From the NCBI GenBank assembly GCA_958430865.1, contig CAUDNR010000269.1:27210-91209 (forward strand): a DNA stretch of 64,000 bases, read 5' to 3'. Made by a program: the position numbers and the translations under genes. The DNA comes from Entrophospora sp. SA101. Its lineage: Eukaryota; Glomeromycota; Glomeromycetes; Entrophosporales; Entrophosporaceae. Every line of letters starts with the position of its first letter. Positions within the stretch are counted from its first letter, which is position 1. This document shows, one piece after another, positions 34,735-44,378 of this stretch. The notes below the pieces were generated by a model, which saw only the letters and a program-made list of their open reading frames with translations, searched no databases and was not told the origin of the DNA.

Positions 34735-36626
34735 ATGAATAACGAAGGCAACATTATTATTAATGTAGAAGATAATAATCAATCAGTATCAATTATTATA
34801 ATAAACAACCACAATATCAATGACACTACAAATTGGTCAATATGGAAAAAACGTATTATACTTTTGGTGGTTTCTTTTGTTGCAATGACTTCTACAATAT
34901 CTAGTTCGTCAGTATTAATTTATTTATTTATTTATTCATTTATTCATTTGTTTATACGTGTTGTTGATTGTTTTTTATTAAAACAAACTTTATTTTTTGC
35001 GAAAAAAGTATTTTGTATCCTATATTATTAAAATTGCGTATAGAATTTGATGTATCTGATATCGAGGTTAACACATTAGGTAACGAAAATTCCGAATTAC
35101 ATGAAATTTTGTAATATATATATGTATATATATATATATATATATGCCAATTAATCTAAATAATAATTATTATAAATAAAAATTAGCCTCAGTTTATCTG
35201 TATGTTATGGGAATTGCGGTAAGCAATCATAATCATAATCATAATCATAATCATCATCATAATCATTATTAATTTGCATTCTAATCGCTCTAATCGTTCT
35301 AATCATCATTGATTAGCCACTTGGATGGGCTGCATATTCTGATAGATTTTCGTCGAGAATAAGAGTCTATTTCATAACTATATTTATATTTATTCTGTCA
35401 AGTATAATGTGTGCTGTTGTTCCATCAAATCTCTGGTTATTATTGCTAGGCCGTGGTTTACAATCATTTGGCTCTTCTGCTATGTTATCAATAGGAGCTG
35501 GTGTTATTAGTGATGTTTACAATGCTCTCGGTAACATGGTTATTACATTCATTGATATTTTTTTTAATAAATCATAAAATACATATGTATTTATATATAA
35601 TCATTTTCTTCCTTTCCTACCCCCACCTCAAAAATTAAAAGAACGTGGAACTGCATATGGATTTTTTTATATGGCTTATTGGATTGGTCAATTACTTGGT
35701 CCTATGATAGGAAGCTACTTTGCTGAGTATGCTAGTTGGAGATGGATTTTTTGGTTTTTAACAATTTTGGGCGGAGTAAATTTATTACTTGTGATAATCT
35801 TTGTTCCTGAAACATCCAATCGTCCAAAGCCCACACCTGACGATTCTAATGAGAATGCTCAATCAAAATATCGATTTAATCCACTTACACCGCTTAAATT
35901 GTTACGTCATCCAAACGGAACTTTGATGATCATTTACATTTGCATTATGTCATCAATAACTCAACTTCAATTTATTAGTGTACCTGTCAACTTCGCCACC
36001 AGATATCATCTAACTTCATCACAAATCGGTTCATTATTCTTTGTATCTGGTTTTGGATTCATGATTGGCAGTTATATTGGTGGTAAATCTTCAGATATTG
36101 TGATGAGACGAGCAAACAAGAAAAATGGGACTGCTCATCCAGAAGCGAGAATTCATAGTGTTTGGATTAGTGCTGTATTATTACCAACTTGTTGTTTGAT
36201 TTATGGTTGGTTGGTTGAAAAAGAAGTTCATATGGCTGGTCCATTGATTGCTTGGTTTTTTAGTATGTTTTATATGTATATTATATACTTGTGTTATTTA
36301 TTTTATGTTAGAGATTATAATTACTAATCACATACGTATTATATGTATTATATATAGTATCATTAGGCACTCAAGTAATTTATAATTCAATGTCGACTTA
36401 TTTGGTTGACGTTTTCTCAAGTCAAAGTGCATCAATAATAGCATTAAGCAATTGTATACGCATGATGGCAGCTGGCACTTTATCGATTTTAGCATCTCCA
36501 ATGGAAAATAAATTGGGAACTGGATGGACGTTTACTCTTTTGAGTGGAATATGTTATGCCAGTATTTTAATCTTAGTGTTGGTTTACATTAAAGGAAAAA
36601 GTTGGAGAGAACAATTTAAATTTTAA
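34735..36626 (+). CDS. MFS drug:H+ antiporter-like transporter
   Basis: Six exons join in frame to 459 aa: 34735-34907, 35009-35079, 35187-35218, 35317-35530, 35642-36262 and 36358-36626. A hydrophilic Asn-rich N terminus precedes about 12 membrane segments. PLGWAAYSDRFSSRIRVY is MFS motif A after TM2. LLLLGRGLQSFGSSAM is the TM4 motif B with Arg. WIGQLLGPMIGSYFAEYASW is the antiporter motif C region. FVPETSNR precedes the central loop. The layout matches DHA1-type fungal exporters such as Tpo1/Qdr, which expel drugs or polyamines; the substrate here cannot be told. The exon 1 donor (GTCAGT) is my best fit to keep SSILYPILLKLRIEFDVSD; one alternative breaks frame. Start ATG at 34735 is preceded by AAG. 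Confidence 0.87.
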
Positions 36627-37882
36627 AAAATAAATTCATTTGTAATTAATTTAATATGCAATAGATGTTTGTAAATAGATTTTAAAAATAGAAAATTATT
36701 CATATATATATACTAATACACACACACGCACACATTAATTTTTACGGTTTTTTTTTTGTTGTCGGAAAATCTTTGTGGCTTTACTAAAAAAAAATCCGAC
36801 TCATTTTAAATAAATTTAAACAAAGCTTTGCTTTTTAAAGTTATTTTAAATCATTTTCCTAATTTTAAAAATGCAAAACAGGGTTGAATTTTACTTTTTT
36901 TTTTTTGCAATTACATTCATTAATAGAATAATCTACATTACACGACAAACGCATCATATTACTAACATTCTATTCACAAATATCTATTCAATATTAATAA
37001 GTTGAACGAAAATAGTTGGAAAAAGCGGATTAGAGGTTGAAATCATGTGGTATACTACAATTTATCTACTGGTAGCCAGTTGTCAAATAATGAAATAAAA
37101 AGTCAAGGTCTGGAACAATTTATTAATAATAAAAAAAAGAGATCTAATTCTTGATTTATTTTTAATTAGTTTAATTTGCTCAAAAAATCAAACAGTTGGT
37201 TTATATTCAATAGAAATTTCTGCTCTTAACCTATCGAATGAGTTATATATTTTCATATGAATGGATGCAGTGGTTGTTCCACGATGGTTGTCTCACACTG
37301 TATAATTTAATTTATTTTGATCATTGTTATTGTTGTTATTATCATTATAATTATCATAATCAATTATTATTGAGTTGAATACGAAAATGGTTTCAAGGGT
37401 CTTCGACGCAGTAAGATTTTTTTATCAAAATTTATCGAATCATCATTGTTTCAATTCATTCCTTCTTTTCTCTACATATTTACAAATCGCAATCGCATAA
37501 TCTATTGATACTTGTCAGTTATATAAAATAAATATATAATGCACGTTTCCTTCTCCCCGAATGAGCAAGGGCATATCTTATCTAAATATCAACATGCATG
37601 CCAAAAATTTCTAATAGTTATTTAAAAATTTTTTATGCATCCAATATTGACAGTTAACATTAATATTAATATTGACATAGAGATTGTTATATAAAGTCAA
37701 TCATGTTAAATACAACATGTAACTGTAATTTCAACACTGAATAATATTTATTAAATATTCAGCGAGTATTTGGTTGATTTTTCATTGAGATTGATTGACA
37801 TTGACCAAATATAATAAATTGAAAGAGGATATTCAGTGAATGAATTGGCATACCCAGATAGATTTTGGGGTTGAATCCTTTA
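36627..37882. other. Intergenic, nothing recognised
   Basis: 3' flank of the MFS gene, then AT-rich sequence with a CA-rich patch near 36718. No gene seen. Confidence 0.4.
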
Positions 37883-38492
37883 TTATTTGATCAAAGAATA
37901 AGAGGGTAATATATATTCCTGGGAATAAATCCAATGGTATTCGGGGTATGCGATGCACCACCCCCTTACGAAAAATATATCAAAGTAGGACCGGGAAAAC
38001 TCTATTGTATGTGACCGCCAAATTAAATGACAAATCATATTAATGCGAATCGATTTTCCGAACACACTTTAAAATTATTATATGAAATTATCTTTATTGA
38101 CTAAAATATTTAAAAGAAAGCTTTGTGTACTTGATTGACTAAAATGATTATAAATTAAAAATGTTTCATCATCTACTGCAATCAAACAAGGATTAATATC
38201 AGAATAAGAACGTATTCCCAAAAAATAAATTACTTCTCGTGGTGTAATATGAATTGTAATGTCTCCCTCCTCCTGCCAAATTTTCACATGAAAAATACCG
38301 TTGTGATACAGGAAGACAGGCCTTAATAGAAATATATGATAAATGATCTAAAAATCCTGCCGGCTTTTCTACCCATGAATGTCCTTGCCCACATTTTTCA
38401 TAAAACGTAATAACTTTGCCCAAAAACTTGATAATTGACTCCAAGTGAAATAATTTGACCACATTTACAAATAACTTTTTTAGCATTGACAA
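37883..38492 (-). pseudogene. Unknown minus-strand gene with shifted frames
   Basis: Overlapping frames give sequence of normal composition: KCGQGHSWVEKPAGFLDHLS then YISIKACLPVSQ near 38320-38420, and IWQEEGDITIHITPREVIYF then LGIRSYSDINPCLIAVDDET near 38150-38285, in another frame. A third frame of the upstream part reads VICKCGQIISLGVNYQVFGQ. No splice signals join them cleanly, so it is probably a broken gene. I do not recognise the family. Confidence 0.3.
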
Positions 38493-38611
38493 ATTCTTGA
38501 AAGTTAGGTATGTAGTAAAACGTTTTTGGCGTGGATTTTTTTATTATGACATTCATTTTAAATTTTTTAATTTTATTATTATTGGTGACATTTTTTTGAT
38601 TTTTTTGTTAA

Positions 38612-38696
38612 TACACATTTAAACTCGATTTATTTATATTATAAAATACTTTAAACAATTGATTGTTGCGCCCGACTTATCGAGTTTAGATGTGTA
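38612..38696. mobile_element. 85-bp hairpin element
   Basis: Arms 38612-38629 and 38679-38696 are inverted copies with one mismatch (TACACATTTAAACTCGAT). The loop contains GCGCCCGACT. Likely a tiny MITE. Confidence 0.45.
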
Positions 38697-38711
38697 TAAA
38701 TAAACATTTTT

Positions 38712-38796
38712 TATTAATAATGCGAATCAAGCGTAACCGATGACATTTTTTATTTTTTCTATGTCTGAGAATCAATGTAACCGATAACATTTTTTT
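38712..38796. repeat. Dispersed ~80-bp repeat, copy 1
   Basis: ATAATGCGAATCAAGCGTAA, then CCGATGACATT, TATGTCTGAGAATCAATGTA and CCGATAACATT, recurs with few changes at about 42425-42505. Each copy itself holds two tandem GAATCAA-GTAACCGAT-ACATT units. Copy 1 lies directly before the ammonium-transporter pseudogene, copy 2 before the Crinkler fragment. Confidence 0.7.
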
Positions 38797-38817
38797 TTTT
38801 TTTTTTAATATTAAATC

Positions 38818-39726
38818 ATGATATTATGTTTAAAAATATTAGTAGGATTAGTATTCTTTGTGATCTGGACAACTTTGATTTATGATTTTATCGCATATTG
38901 GTGTTGGTCGGATAATGGATGTTTGCACATTTGGGTGGACTTGATTTTGCTGGCGGGACACCAATACACATTTCATCAGGTTCTGCTGCTCTGGCTTATT
39001 CATATGTATTAGGTCCAAGAAGAGACATTGGTACAGGTGATTTTAGACCTCGTAATATCATGAATGTCATCCTAGGCACTGCACTGCTTTGGTTTGGTTG
39101 GTTTGGTTTCATTGGTGGAAGTGTATTATCAATTGATACAAGAACAATCTTAGTATGTACTGTGACAAACCTAGCAGCATCGATAGGTGGTTTAACATGG
39201 ATGTTGATAGATTACCGATTCGAACATAGATTCTCTGTGGTTGGGTTTTGTTCAGGTGCATACCTACTGCTGGGTATATTAGCATACCATCATCGTTGCT
39301 TTTTAGTATTTTTCCAGGAGTAATTTGTAACATTCTTGTCAAATTAAGAGATATGATGATGTTTTGGATGTGTTTGCAATACATGGTATTAGGTGGTGCT
39401 TGTTGATTGGTATATTTGCACAAAAAGAGATTGCTTTATTAGATGGTATCACTTGAATAAATGGTGGTTGGTTGGATGGTAATTTCATACAATTGTTATA
39501 TCAGTTATTTGTTGTAATGGCAGGACTTGGTTATAGTTTTGTTATAACCTTGTTAATACTACTTGCTATGGATCAAATTCCTGTATTGAAATTGAGGGTT
39601 AGATCTAATGAGGAAAATAATGGAATTGACAAGTCAGAATTAGGTGAAATGGGAGATAACCCTCAGGATGAAAGGATGAGAATTGAGCCAGAGATGAATG
39701 ATACAGATCAAAGAGTTATTCCATAA
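38818..39726 (+). pseudogene. Ammonium transporter (AMT/MEP) pseudogene
   Basis: Plus-strand frames read in order as the second half of an AMT/MEP/Rh ammonium transporter. VFFVIWTTLIYDFIAYWCWS is followed after a frameshift at ~38925 by GGLDFAGGTPIHISSGSAAL, the AMT signature. Then ALLWFGWFGFIGGSVLS, TNLAASIGGLTWMLIDYRFE, FSVVGFCSGAY; after more shifts VICNILVKLRD, DVLDVFAIHG, IGIFAQKEIALLDG, an in-frame TGA near 39455, and INGGWLDGNFIQLLYQLFVV to a normal tail ending at 39724-39726. The first four or so membrane spans are missing. Several frameshifts plus a stop make it non-functional. AMTs import NH4+ in fungi. Confidence 0.88.
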
Positions 39727-40154
39727 AATTAAATCTTTTTATTTTGAAGAAAGGTTTTATACTCTATTATTAAATAATTTTTATTTTATTTATGAAAATA
39801 ATAATCCCATTGCCCCTAATGTTAATAATGATAATCTCAATATTAATGATATAATAATAGTAATAATAATATTATTAATGATAATCTTAATAATAATAAT
39901 AACATGGTTGATTGGTAATAGTTAGCATTTATTAAGCAACAAACAAAAATAATAATAGCAGTGAAAATTCATTCATTTTTTAGCCTGTACCAATTTTGTC
40001 ATAAATCTTGGTGATATGTTTTCAATGAGAAATTTTATTGTTTTTAATCTTGATAATAATAATATTTTATTACTTTTAAACAAATTACAAAAAAATTAAA
40101 TACATATAAATATTATAAATAAATAAATAACTTGCCTTAATTCTAATTGTTTAT
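39727..40154. other. Intergenic, nothing recognised
   Basis: AT-rich interval with AAT repeats between the AMT pseudogene and ISCA2. No gene. Confidence 0.5.
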
Positions 40155-40924
40155 TCACAACTTAACCTCAAAACTAATTCCACACCTAAAAATCATCATT
40201 ATATTATTCTATTTCCATCTGTAATATACATATAAAAACAATAGCATACCAATAACAACAGTGATATTAATAACTACATACCCACAGCCAGACACTGCTT
40301 GCGGATTATCTATTACTTGGAATTGTGACCCGATTAATTCCTCTGTATAATCTATTTTTGAACCTTTAATTAATCCTAAAGATATTTCATCTATTATCAC
40401 TTTTGCTCCATTCTTATCAAAAACTCTATATAATAACATAACATTTTTTTTAGATTGTAATAATAAATTTTATATAATTACATATATGACAACTTACACA
40501 TCATCTTCTTTTAATGAATTAGTTTTCACTAAATCGTAAAAATATTGAAACCCATGACATCCACCAGAATCTACTCTTATTCTCAATGCATTACTCTTAT
40601 TGTTGTTATGATCATTGTCATGCTTTGTTATCGACAAAAGTTTCTTTTTATTATAAAGCATTAGAATTCCTCATTATATATTTCAAAAGCAAATATTATA
40701 AAATAAAAGATTATAAAAACCTTAACAGCCCGATCTGTAATTTCAATTCTATTGTCATTTTTTATTTGTTCTTTTTGTAGTCCTTGCTTAAATTGCGTAA
40801 AATTTCTTTGCGAGTAATAACCATCAAAAAATTTTATTTTTGTTGATTCATTCTTTACATTTCTTGTTGAATAAGAAGAATGCCTTAAATTATTGTAAAC
40901 TTGACTCTTGTAAAATCTAAACAT
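40155..40924 (-). CDS. ISA2: Mitochondrial Fe-S assembly protein Isa2/ISCA2
   Basis: Four exons (40721-40924, 40498-40643, 40282-40425, 40155-40185) join to 174 aa. The N terminus (MFRFYKSQVYNNLRHSSYST) is basic and Ser-rich without acids, like a mitochondrial presequence. IEITDRAVK starts the A-type scaffold domain. LRIRVDSGGCHGFQYFYDLV carries the first conserved Cys; FDKNGAKVIIDEISLGLIKG and IDYTEELIGSQFQVIDNP follow. The last splice rebuilds SGCGCGISFEVKL, giving the C-x-C pair that binds Fe-S. Isa2 works with Isa1 and Iba57 to make mitochondrial 4Fe-4S clusters. The tiny 31-bp last exon is easily missed: reading through its intron gives a false tail lacking the final Cys. Confidence 0.93.
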
Positions 40925-40998
40925 TACGAAAAAATCAATTTATTATTATTATAATCTAGACGTTACACGGACGTATGTAGCACTTGATATTAATATTA

Positions 40999-42351
40999 CA
41001 GGTCACTCCTGTTATAAGGACAGCTCGTTATAGTGACATTTTTCAAAAACACACTTTATAAATATTAATTTACTCCCGTTATAATGACATTCATTATGTA
41101 TCCCGTTATAAGAGTATAAGGACAATTATCCCGTTATAGTGACATCCGTCATAAGGACATGTCAGTACAACGAGAGAACCAATCAAATCACTCAAGTCAC
41201 TGTGACAAAATCAGATAGCTAATTATTTACGTTTTTAATGTTTTATTTAATATTACTAATACTAAACACATTAAACACAAATTACTCACATCAAGTTTAT
41301 CATTATTAAAACTAAAATTAACAATAATCAATTCGCAAATTGTTGTTGTGGTGACAAAGTATCTATTATTTTCAAGAATGGGTTTGTGAATTGTAACAAA
41401 CTATCTTTACGTTTTTGATTGATCTCTTATTGTTTTTTGATGATGATGAAATACAGAAATGAAATATTTTACATTTTTGACTTTTTTTGATGACGTTTTC
41501 AAACAAGACTATCCCTTAAACGAATTTTGGTCCAAATCTGGTTCAAAAATTCCCAATTGTGACTCAAAAATTATAAAAAAAGATATTTTCACCACAATAT
41601 TTCTTATTTCATAAATGATATTCAAAACCCCATACTTCTATTAAAAAAATTTATTTGGTAAAATGTAAAATTACCCATTTTTTTGTTATTTTCTTGCAGA
41701 TCACGTTTTTTGATAGTAAAAATTTGCGATACAGTTATATATACCTTATATCACCTTCACTAAAATTATTAGCTAGTATGTAAACACTACTAATAGAACT
41801 TGTTGGCAGATCAAATTACACGATTTATGTCTAAGAACCATAGGTCTAGCATCAATAATTCAAATTTTCCATATGGTGAACTTTTTAAAAAAATACAAAT
41901 ATTTCTTTACTTATAAAAAATCTTAAATATGATTCCAATATGTACGATTTTTTTAAAATAATTTTTTCAGAATATATGTTAATTAAAAATGTAAAAATAT
42001 TTAGGGTTTGTTAGTAGTAGTAGTATTTTAAGAGGGATTGAATTTACTCGGGAGATCTACACAAATTTGGACCAAAAATCCCTGTACGTTTAAGGATAAA
42101 AGAATTATGAACTTACACTAAAAATTTTTGCAAATTTTTAAAAACGTTTTTTCTAAATCTTTTAATCATTAATGATTATAATTAAACTTTTGCTAAATTG
42201 TTGATTTTAAAATAAATCAATAATTTCTAAAAAAATTTTATAATCATTTTTCAAGTCATGTGACTTTACATGAACTCCCGTTATAAGAACATCTTGTTAT
42301 ACGGACTTTTTTTGCTTGTCCCATGAGTTCCCTTATAACGGGAGTGACCTG
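40999..42351. mobile_element. 1,353-bp mariner-like element, non-autonomous
   Basis: Inverted ends CAGGTCACTCC-GTTATAAGG (40999 on) and the complement ending at 42351 are flanked by TA on both sides, the mark of Tc1/mariner insertion. Subterminal copies of CCCGTTATAATGACAT-like sequence recur: about five in the left 170 bp and two at the right. The core of about 1.1 kb has no transposase reading frame that I can recognise, so movement would need an enzyme in trans. The repeated subterminal motifs may be transposase-binding sites. Confidence 0.85.
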
Positions 42352-42424
42352 TATTAATAATAATTAGCATTAATATGAAACAGTGAGGGTTGACTGAATT
42401 TGCCTTACTCTAGTTTATTAATAA

Positions 42425-42505
42425 TAATAATGCGAAACAAGCATAACCGATAACATTCTTTATTTTTCTATGTCTGAGAATCAATGTAACCGATAACATT
42501 TTTTT
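42425..42505. repeat. Dispersed ~80-bp repeat, copy 2
   Basis: Second copy of the sequence at 38712-38796 (GCGAAACAAGCATAACCGAT then TATGTCTGAGAATCAATGTA). A third partial unit, ATGCGAATCTATGG, follows near 42549. Confidence 0.7.
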
Positions 42506-42960
42506 CTTCAAATAATATAAAAGCGGTGACCTTTTCCATTTTCTATCAATGCGAATCTATGGTGAGGCGGTCACATTTTTTTTTTAAAAGTACTTTCGAA
42601 TCATAGTGTTAAAAAAAATTCTGTAACAATAATAAATAATTAATGACGCGTTTGTCGATCAAATAAAATTTGTCATCTTTTTTTTTTAAAAAAAAAGTCG
42701 TTTGTGATAAATAAAAGAAGAAAAGAAAAAGAACTAGCCGATATTGCTGGGTAAAGTACATCACAAGAGTGTTGGCGGCGGTTATCGCCCTCGTCGTCAC
42801 TCTAGTTATTATAAAAAGAATGGTGGTGGTTGCGATCATTGCAACTAGTTAATACGTAGAATATTTGGAACTAGTTTCCCTGAAGTTATATCTATTAATA
42901 AAATATACTACTTTTCGTGTTTATTTTATTAACTTGTGTTTCAAAAGGGAAGCTAGAAGA

Positions 42961-43149
42961 AAGACCTCCAAGACACTTTGGTGTCTCTTGTATGGAGATC
43001 CCGTTACTTCTGCTTTTCCTATTGACATTAACAATAGTGGTGCCATGTCCATCGGACGCTTGAAAGAAAAAATCAAAATTTCTAGCGACACGAAAGCAAA
43101 AGATATTATACTATGGAAAACGAACATCGCGTATGATGAAAATATAGAG
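42961..43149 (+). pseudogene. Crinkler (CRN) N-terminal domain fragment
   Basis: The frame reads KTSKTLWCLLYGDPVTSAFP, IDINNSGAMSIGRLKEKIKI and AKDIILWKTNIAYDENIE. This follows the CRN N-terminal ubiquitin-like domain (LFCLV-GD---AF-V-I----TV--LK--IK------D---LTLW-V-IP), found in oomycete effectors and in Glomeromycota. A GTAATAG donor follows directly at 43150, as if a second exon should exist. No in-frame ATG lies just before the domain and no C-terminal effector domain is seen before the 9.15-kb repeat starts at 43571. It is either an exon of a gene with missing ends or a fragment. Normal CRN proteins are several hundred residues. Confidence 0.6.
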
Positions 43150-43598
43150 GTAATAGATATTGAACTTGAACTTTCTGTATTTTCAAATTTTTCAACATCT
43201 ATTATTTTACTACAAATGCAAACAACCTTCTTAGCACGAATGGTATGGGGATATGGGTGTTTTAAAAGTCACTCTTTACGAAAATATGGTAAAAATAGTG
43301 GTTTAAGTGTGTTACCTAATATAATAATAATCGACCCCATTTTACTTTTGAAAAAAAAACATATTATTTGTTTAATAAGATTCTACATTAATTTGTAACT
43401 TAGCATAGAATTTATATAGGTTTTAAAAAATGTAGATTTTGCATTTACACCTCAGGAAATTCAATACAATAAAGAAGCAAAAAACTCTTCAATTTATTTA
43501 AAGAATCTGAAGTTCTTAATATTTTCAAAGTTTTATTAACTATTTACATTCATGGAAGTTCTTGTTTAGCTATAATAGTAATAATGATAAAATTTTAC

Positions 43599-43725
43599 CT
43601 AATCCATTCCCCCATTGACCTTTTAACCATAAAAATATTCCCAACAGCAAATGTATTACCCCCCATGTGAATAATGTTTTTTGTGATGGAGGTAATGAGG
43701 AAAATATATATGAAATGGAATGCAT
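43599..43725 (-). pseudogene. Orphan exon 1 of the CDF gene
   Basis: Identical to exon 1 of the ZnT6/Zrg17-like gene (7643-7769): ATG, the first membrane segment and the GTAAAA donor. The repeat border at 43571 falls inside intron 1, so exons 2-7 are absent here. As placed it cannot make the transporter. Confidence 0.9.
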
Positions 43726-43985
43726 TATTATTAATCATCAGTTAGTTTGATTATTAGTTAGTATTGATTAATTGGTTAGTATTATTGGTTCAATGACTCG
43801 AGAAAAACGCGCAGTTGCATCAACTTCAAAAAACCCGTGCAAAGAGTTTTTGCCTTTTTAGTAGCGTTGGTCATCATTTTCTCTAAATTGAACCAATCAA
43901 TTGATTGGCAGATAATAAATTCATCTAAATTATGAACTAATGAATGGGATTCATTATTAATTACAAATAATAAATAATTAATGGT

Positions 43986-44378
43986 TTGAAAAGAACAACA
44001 ACAACTCTTTACGTTAGTAAATATGTCTTACACTTTCATGAACACGATGTGGCTGGGTACGTTGAAAGATATGGACATGATGGTGGTAGGATCCTGGGGA
44101 ATTCCATAACGTTGAATGATATAGTCTTCACGTATATCTCTTTGAGGATCTTATTCCGTTATAGTAGTACTTACAAGGTTTGGTTTCCTGCTGATTGTTT
44201 TGTTAAGTCGAAAAACAAAAACAAAAACATTTATTTATATTATTCACAAATATTTGATTGGTCTTTTGTAGAATTTGAAGATAGAACAAATATGCAGAGG
44301 TGTTTATAATGAATATCATGGTGCCAATGTTGAAGGCCATAGATTAAGATATTCAATCATCTAGGAACAACTCCATCA
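43986..44378 (+). pseudogene. RRM (SR-protein-like) pseudogene, copy 2
   Basis: Exact duplicate of the decayed RRM gene at 8030-8422, with the same missing start and the same internal frameshift before YNEYHGANVEGHRLR. Confidence 0.6.

Noticed and set aside
39109..39423. Minus-strand 104-aa frame
   Set aside because: Antisense of the ammonium-transporter pseudogene.
42000..42060. CRISPR-like or other prokaryotic features
   Set aside because: The window is eukaryotic; the repeats are tandem microsatellites or transposon ends, with no spaced repeat array.
42609..42839. Minus-strand Thr/Ile-rich frame before the Crinkler fragment
   Set aside because: Low complexity and no domain; I could not link it as an exon.
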